In this document: positions 59,697 through 64,000 of the stretch, one piece after another
Layout: each line of letters begins with the position of its first letter
Position numbering within the stretch: position 1 is the stretch's first letter
Origin: Klebsiella terrigena
GTDB taxonomy: Bacteria; Pseudomonadota; Gammaproteobacteria; Enterobacterales; Enterobacteriaceae
Direction of reading: 5' to 3'
NCBI RefSeq assembly: GCF_006539725.1
Contig: NZ_BJNO01000012.1
Span: 62,001-126,000, forward strand
DNA length: 64,000 nt
Made by a program: the position numbers and the translations under genes
Notes under the pieces: generated by a model
Seen by the model: only the letters and a program-made list of their open reading frames with translations
Told to the model about the DNA's origin: nothing
Database searches by the model: none

Positions 59697-61133
59697 TCAT
59701 GTGTTGATTTTTCCCGGCTCGGCGGCGGGTAGCGTGATGCGAAAACAGATAAGCCCGGGTAGATCGTCGACCAGGCTTAGCTCGCCCTGCATTTGTCGAA
59801 CGCAGTCCCGCGCAATGCTTAGCCCGAGGCCGCTGCCTTTTACCGCCCCTTTACGCTGGTGACTTCCCTGATAAAAGGGCTCAAATATCATTTTTCTTTC
59901 CACTGGCGGTATCGGCTCGCCGCTGTTGCTTACGTCGATGCGCACCTGCTCGCCGTGCCGGTAGCTGTGAATATGAATGTTACCGGATTCAGCACCATAG
60001 TGCACCGCATTGGAGTAGAGATTGTCCAGCACGCTCGCCAACAAAGCCGGCTCCGCCTGGCAGAACCGGGCCTCCAGGCTGAGTTCCGTGCGCATCAGTT
60101 TAGCTCTTGCCGGCAGGCTGTGGGCAGAGACTACGCTTTCGACCAGTTCCGCAAGGTTAACCGTTTCGCGCGCCACCGGGCCGTCGGCCTGTTTACGGTT
60201 GTAATCAAGCAGCTGTTCAATCAGCTTTTGCAGGTTGCGGCTGCTGGCGTCGAGGATCTCGACAATCTCCTGCTGCTCGGCGGTCAAAGGTCCGGCAACG
60301 CGGTCGGCAAGCAGCTCCGTACCTTCGCGCATGCTGGCTAAGGGCGTTTTCAGCTCATGGGAGAGATGGCGCAAAAACTGATGCCGCTGCGACTCCAGCC
60401 AGGCCAGGCGCTCGCTCAGCCAGATAATGCGTTCGCCGACCGAGCGCAGCTCGCGCGGCCCGGTGAACAGCGCCGCGTTATCCAGCGACTTCCCTTCTCC
60501 CAGCCGGTTAATCATCTTCTCAATCCCCTTTACCGGGCCGATGATCATCCGGGTAAACAGCAGCACCAGCGCCAGGCTCAGCAGGAACAGCACCAGCGCC
60601 TGCCAGCCGAAGAACTGCCCGCGTTCGGCGATCTCCTGCTGCAGCTGCTGGCCGCGCGAATAGACGACCGTTCGGGTGGCCTGCACCATGACGCTGTTGG
60701 CCGTGGCGAAGGCTTCCAGACTCTCTGCTGACTTCGCGTCGGGGCTGCTGTTTTTGCACTTCAGCTGCGCCAGGTCGCTCAAATCCTGGCTCAGGGCCTG
60801 CCAAATTTTCTCATCCGGCAGCACGCCGGCGTGGGCGTCCAGCATTTCGCTGTAGCGCTTGCGCTGATTTTGATAAACCTTCGCCAGCGTCGGATCGTCC
60901 AGCACGCAGTACTGGCGGTAGCTGCGCTCCATTTCCAGCGAAGCGTTAACCATCGCCTCGCTGCGCCGGGCGTCAACCAGGGTGGTGCGGTTGATGTGCG
61001 CGGCCTGGGCGCTGAGAGCGTTCAGGCTCTGCCACGCCTGCCAGGCCAGAACCAGCAGCGGTAGCAGGATCAGCACAAAGGAGAGCGTCACCAGCTGGCG
61101 CAACGATCGGGGGAAAAGGGAGAGTCGCTTCAA
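59697..61133 (-). CDS. glrK: Sensor histidine kinase GlrK (QseE)
   Basis: A kinase of about 478 residues. Membrane spans lie near residues 12-32 and 190-210 around a periplasmic helical domain, followed by HAMP and the dimerisation domain with the phosphorylated histidine in FLRHLSHELKTPLASMRE. The ATPase domain has N box DNLYSNAVHYG and G box GSGLGLSIARDC. I propose the TTG ending at 61133: it aligns with the E. coli N-terminus (KR-xx-FPRSLRQLV) and has GAGG about eight bases before it. The ATG at 61151 has only a weak ribosome site and adds six residues. It phosphorylates GlrR. Confidence 0.95.
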   Translation of the reverse strand: MKRLSLFPRSLRQLVTLSFVLILLPLLVLAWQAWQSLNALSAQAAHINRTTLVDARRSEAMVNASLEMERSYRQYCVLDDPTLAKVYQNQRKRYSEMLDAHAGVLPDEKIWQALSQDLSDLAQLKCKNSSPDAKSAESLEAFATANSVMVQATRTVVYSRGQQLQQEIAERGQFFGWQALVLFLLSLALVLLFTRMIIGPVKGIEKMINRLGEGKSLDNAALFTGPRELRSVGERIIWLSERLAWLESQRHQFLRHLSHELKTPLASMREGTELLADRVAGPLTAEQQEIVEILDASSRNLQKLIEQLLDYNRKQADGPVARETVNLAELVESVVSAHSLPARAKLMRTELSLEARFCQAEPALLASVLDNLYSNAVHYGAESGNIHIHSYRHGEQVRIDVSNSGEPIPPVERKMIFEPFYQGSHQRKGAVKGSGLGLSIARDCVRQMQGELSLVDDLPGLICFRITLPAAEPGKINT

Positions 61134-61300
61134 GTATATAGCCTCAAACATTCGCTTAAGACGATGCTAACCGAGGACGCCGCAGAGTAACAGGTGCAAT
61201 CCGCAGTTCTGCCGCAGGAAGGGAGACGGGTCGGGGCATTTCCCGTCAACGGCGCGGGTCATTATCCCCGCGCGCCGACGGCTTGCCATACGGCGGACAT

Positions 61301-61485
61301 AATAAAGCCAGGCATTTGCCTGGCTTTATTAAGAAATAAGGCGGTGCCTAACTCGACGTTTCGCCCGATGGCTGATAAAGCAGAGCTATTATCAGGAGTT
61401 GGACGGCAGGCACCTTGTTGTGCGTCATTCGAAGTTTATGTAGCGCGTCCCGAAGGGGCTGACATAAGAAGGTGAATGAGCCACT
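61301..61485 (-). ncRNA. glmY: Small RNA GlmY
   Basis: The minus strand from 61485 starts AGTGGCTCATTCACC and continues with a hairpin around GCCCCTTCGGGAC, closely matching my memory of E. coli GlmY. The predicted length, about 184 nt, also fits. It ends in a perfect 14-bp terminator stem (AATAAAGCCAGGCA / TGCCTGGCTTTATT, 61301-61330). GlmY does not act by long base pairing; it captures RapZ and so spares the related sRNA GlmZ, which activates glmS for amino-sugar synthesis. It lies between glrK and purL as in E. coli, with sigma-54, GlrR and IHF sites upstream. Confidence 0.93.
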
Positions 61486-61496
61486 GCCTATTATTA

Positions 61497-61512
61497 TGCA
61501 CGTTCTATGCCA
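61497..61512 (-). promoter_or_regulatory. Sigma-54 promoter of glmY
   Basis: The minus strand reads TGGCATAGAACGTGCA: GG and GC are ten bases apart, the -24/-12 spacing, in good agreement with TGGCAC-N5-TTGCA. The GC lies about 13 bases before the inferred GlmY start. An overlapping sigma-70 -10 element (CATAAT) is also possible, as in E. coli. Confidence 0.82.
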
Positions 61513-61601
61513 CATTACAAAACATTTTATTAACACAATGAAATATAAATGGTTTTCTATATTTTACACCCCTGACGGCGATGTCTGTTTTTTAGCCATG
61601 C

Positions 61602-61619
61602 TGTCGCCATTTAGCGACA
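61602..61619. promoter_or_regulatory. GlrR binding site 1 for glmY
   Basis: TGTC, ten bases, GACA matches the GlrR operator exactly. It is the site nearest the promoter, about 120-135 bp upstream of the glmY start. Confidence 0.85.
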
Positions 61620-61649
61620 CTTAAACCCTGACTTAGCAACCCTGTTTAA

Positions 61650-61662
61650 AATCAAAAGGTTA
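61650..61662 (+). promoter_or_regulatory. IHF site in the glmY upstream region
   Basis: AATCAAAAGGTTA fits the IHF consensus WATCAANNNNTTR at every defined position. It lies between GlrR sites 1 and 2, where bending would bring GlrR to the sigma-54 polymerase. Confidence 0.7.
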
Positions 61663-61664
61663 AA

Positions 61665-61682
61665 TGTCTCCTTTTAGAGACA
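61665..61682. promoter_or_regulatory. GlrR binding site 2 for glmY
   Basis: TGTC, ten bases, GACA, exact. The inner bases extend the palindrome (TCT/AGA). Confidence 0.85.
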
Positions 61683-61697
61683 CCTCTCCCCGGCGTT

Positions 61698-61715
61698 TGT
61701 CGGTAAATCCCGACA
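61698..61715. promoter_or_regulatory. GlrR binding site 3 for glmY
   Basis: TGTC, ten bases, GACA, exact. It is the farthest site from the glmY start, about 215-230 bp upstream. The centres of sites 2 and 3 are 33 bp apart, about three helical turns. Confidence 0.85.
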
Positions 61716-61741
61716 CCCTGCAGCGATAGCCATCACAAACA

Positions 61742-61773
61742 AAAAGGCCCCCCGCTTTCGCGGGAGGCCTTTT
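61742..61773 (-). terminator. purL terminator
   Basis: A GC-rich stem with AAAAGGCC and GGCCTTTT as its outer arms and CCCGC/GCGGG inside, around a TTTC loop. Both flanks are A/T runs, so it ends purL on the minus strand and separates it from the glmY control region. Confidence 0.85.
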
Positions 61774-61795
61774 AGAGCATCAGCCAGGGTTCGGT

Positions 61796-64000
61796 TTAGC
61801 CCAGCTGCTTACGCGCGTTGCGGAAAATACGCATCCACGGGCTGTCTTCGCCCCAGTTTTCCGGGTGCCAGGAGTTTGCCACGCTGCGGAAGACGCGCTC
61901 AGGGTGCGGCATCATAATGGTGGCGCGACCGCTTTCGCTGGTAACGGCGGTAATCCCGTTCGGCGAGCCGTTCGGGTTCGCCGGGTAGCTTTCGGTCACT
62001 TTACCGAAGTTATCGACGAAACGCAGCGCGACCAGGCCTTTGCTCTCAAGCTGCGCCAGATGCGCGCCGTCGCGAACCTCCACCTGCCCTTCACCGTGAG
62101 ACACGGCGATAGGCATCATTGAGCCGACCATCCCCTGCAGCAGCAGAGACGGGCTTTGCGTCACTTCAACCAGGCTGAAGCGCGCCTCAAAGCGGTCAGA
62201 GTAGTTACGTACGAAGCGCGGCCACAGGTCGCTTCCCGGGATCAGCTCCCGCAGGTTGGACATCATCTGACAGCCGTTACACACGCCCAGCGCCAGGGTC
62301 TGCGGACGATGGAAGAAGGTCGCAAACTCATCGCGCACGCGGTCGTTGAACAGAATCGATTTCGCCCAGCCTTCGCCCGCGCCCAGCACGTCGCCGTAAG
62401 AGAAGCCGCCGCAGGCCACCAGCGCCTGGAAGTCAGCAAGGCCGGTACGGCCCGCAAGCAGGTCGCTCATGTGCACGTCAACGGCATCAAAGCCCGCGCG
62501 ATGGAAGGCCGCGGCCATCTCAACGTGCGAGTTAACGCCCTGCTCGCGCAGTACCGCCACCTTCGGACGCGCGCCGGTCGCAATGTACGGCGCGGCGATA
62601 TCTTCGTTGATATCGAAAGAGAGCTTAACGTTGAGGCCAGGATCGCTGTCGTTGCTTTTCGCGGCGTGCTCGCTATCGGCACACTCGGGGTTATCGCGCA
62701 GACGCTGCATCTGCCAGGTGGTTTCTGCCCACCACATACGCAGCGTAGAGCGGCTTTCGCTGAATACCGGGCTGCCGTTGGCGGTGATGACGAAGCGATC
62801 GCTCGCCGTTGCCTGACCCAGGTAGTGGGTGCACTCCGCCAGACCGTGGGAGGCCAGCAGCGCTTCAACCGCCTCGCGATCCGCAGCGCGAACCTGAATA
62901 ACCGCCCCGAGCTCTTCGTTGAACAGCGCCGCCAGGCTATCGTCGCCCAGCGCAGCGATATCCACATCCACGCCGCAGTGGCCGGTGAAGGCCATCTCGG
63001 CCAGCGTCACCAGCAGGCCGCCGTCGGAACGGTCGTGGTATGCCAGCAGCTTGCGTTCAGCCACCAGCGCCTGCATTGCGTCCCAGAAGCCTTTCAGCTG
63101 CGCGACGTCGCGAACGTCCGCCGGGGTATCGCCCAGCTGGCGATAAACCTGCGCCAGCGCGGTCGCGCCCAGCGCGTTGTGGCCGTTGCCTAAATCAATC
63201 AGCAGCAGGGCGTTGTCTTCGGTCAAGAGCTGCGGCGTCACGGTGCGACGCACGTCTTCCACGCGGGCAAAGGCGGTGATCACCAGCGACAGCGGAGAGG
63301 TCATCTCGCGCTGCTCGCTGCCTTCCTGCCAGCGGGTTTTCATCGACATAGAATCTTTGCCGACCGGGATAGTCAGGCCCAGAGCCGGGCACAGCTCTTC
63401 GCCAACCGCTTTCACCGCTTCGTACAGACCGGCATCTTCGCCCGGGTGTCCGGCCGCTGCCATCCAGTTTGCCGAAAGCTTCACGCGATTCAGTGCGCCA
63501 ATTTGCGTTGCCGCCACGTTGGTCAGCGCTTCTCCGACCGCCAGGCGGGCGGAGGCGGCGAAATCGAGTAATGCCACCGGCGAACGTTCGCCAAGGGCCA
63601 TCGCTTCGCCGTAGTAGCTATCGAGGCTGGCGGTGGTAACCGCGCAGTTCGCCACCGGGATCTGCCACGGGCCAACCATCTGGTCGCGCGCCACCATACC
63701 GGTAACGGTGCGGTCGCCGATGGTGACGAGGAAGGTTTTCTCCGCCACCGCCGGCAGGTGCAGAACGCGATTTACCGCGTCGGCAACGGTCATTCCCTGG
63801 CGATTCAGCGCTTCGCCTTTGGCCTTCAGGGTCTGTACGTCGCGGGTCATTTTCGGCGTTTTGCCCAACAGCACGTCCAGCGGCAGATCGATCGGCTGGT
63901 CGTTGAAATGGCTGTCGCTCATATTCAGATGCAGCTCTTCGGTAGCGTCGCCAATCACGGCGTAAGGCGCGCGCTCGCGGCGGCACAGCTCGTCAAACAG
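61796..64000 (-). CDS. purL: Phosphoribosylformylglycinamidine synthase, C-terminal part
   Basis: This is the C-terminal 734 residues or so of the large single-chain PurL (about 1295 in E. coli), running off the window; the frame stays open to base 64000 and reads [18 protein letters not shown] at the edge. It converts FGAR, glutamine and ATP to FGAM in purine synthesis. Present are the second half of the synthetase region ([30 protein letters not shown]) and the C-terminal glutaminase with nucleophile [12 protein letters not shown] and the HPERVFRS histidine. The promoter and N-terminus lie outside. Confidence 0.97.
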   Translation of the reverse strand: MFDELCRRERAPYAVIGDATEELHLNMSDSHFNDQPIDLPLDVLLGKTPKMTRDVQTLKAKGEALNRQGMTVADAVNRVLHLPAVAEKTFLVTIGDRTVTGMVARDQMVGPWQIPVANCAVTTASLDSYYGEAMALGERSPVALLDFAASARLAVGEALTNVAATQIGALNRVKLSANWMAAAGHPGEDAGLYEAVKAVGEELCPALGLTIPVGKDSMSMKTRWQEGSEQREMTSPLSLVITAFARVEDVRRTVTPQLLTEDNALLLIDLGNGHNALGATALAQVYRQLGDTPADVRDVAQLKGFWDAMQALVAERKLLAYHDRSDGGLLVTLAEMAFTGHCGVDVDIAALGDDSLAALFNEELGAVIQVRAADREAVEALLASHGLAECTHYLGQATASDRFVITANGSPVFSESRSTLRMWWAETTWQMQRLRDNPECADSEHAAKSNDSDPGLNVKLSFDINEDIAAPYIATGARPKVAVLREQGVNSHVEMAAAFHRAGFDAVDVHMSDLLAGRTGLADFQALVACGGFSYGDVLGAGEGWAKSILFNDRVRDEFATFFHRPQTLALGVCNGCQMMSNLRELIPGSDLWPRFVRNYSDRFEARFSLVEVTQSPSLLLQGMVGSMMPIAVSHGEGQVEVRDGAHLAQLESKGLVALRFVDNFGKVTESYPANPNGSPNGITAVTSESGRATIMMPHPERVFRSVANSWHPENWGEDSPWMRIFRNARKQLG

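Noticed and set aside
61301-61330. The AATAAAGCCAGGCA inverted repeat as a transposon end or free-standing repeat
   Set aside because: It forms the terminator of the GlmY RNA at the right distance from its start, which explains it fully.

Overview
The window is chromosomal DNA from an enterobacterium, most like Klebsiella, Raoultella or Enterobacter. It is GC-rich, and most genes and their order match the E. coli segment from yfgG to purL: guaBA, xseA, der-bamB-yfgM-hisS-ispG-rodZ-rlmN, ndk, pbpC-yfhM, sseA, sseB, pepB, the isc operon, trmJ, suhB, csiE-hcaT, the yph genes, glyA, hmp, glnB, glrR-qseG-glrK, glmY and purL. Family names come from motifs and remembered sequences; no search was run. 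I see no IS element, prophage, integrase, CRISPR array, tRNA or rRNA.

Layout. 1-131 is the end of yfgG. 171-5858 is an accessory block of divergent regulator/target pairs: LysR/MFS, AraC/methyltransferase and SDR/AraC. 5.9-10.8 kb holds guaBA, xseA and yfgJ, followed by an extra Gfo/Idh/MocA oxidoreductase. 12-21.2 kb is a run of housekeeping genes on the minus strand (GTPase, BAM lipoprotein, tRNA charging, isoprenoid synthesis, cell shape, RNA methylation, nucleotide pools). 21.3-28.6 kb encodes PBP1C and the alpha-2-macroglobulin lipoprotein YfhM. 28.6-31.7 kb is a second accessory insert: a 626-bp non-coding region, a membrane transporter and an M20 amidohydrolase. 31.8-34.8 kb is sseA, sseB and pepB. 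35-41 kb is the Fe-S assembly operon iscRSUA-hscBA-fdx-iscX with two IscR operators. 42.7-44.3 kb is a NicO metal exporter with a DUF1007 partner. 45.7-54.4 kb contains hcaT without the hca catabolic genes, then a variant yph sugar locus in which an MFS sugar porter stands where E. coli has an ABC transporter. 54.4-64 kb holds glyA, hmp, glnB, the GlrKR system with its target sRNA GlmY, and part of purL.

Regulation readable in the DNA. PurR-type operators lie before guaB, glyA and glnB. An NsrR operator lies before hmp and two type 1 IscR sites before iscR. Before glmY there is a sigma-54 promoter, three perfect GlrR sites (TGTC-N10-GACA) and an IHF site, so sensor, regulator, operators and RNA target lie within 4.1 kb.

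Most worth following up: a pair of structured intergenic repeats (20.63-20.71 and 34.87-34.96 kb) with compensatory base changes; the variant yph sugar locus; the transporter/amidohydrolase pair; and the regulator-rich block at the left end. I did not find a wholly new multi-gene system such as a defence island.
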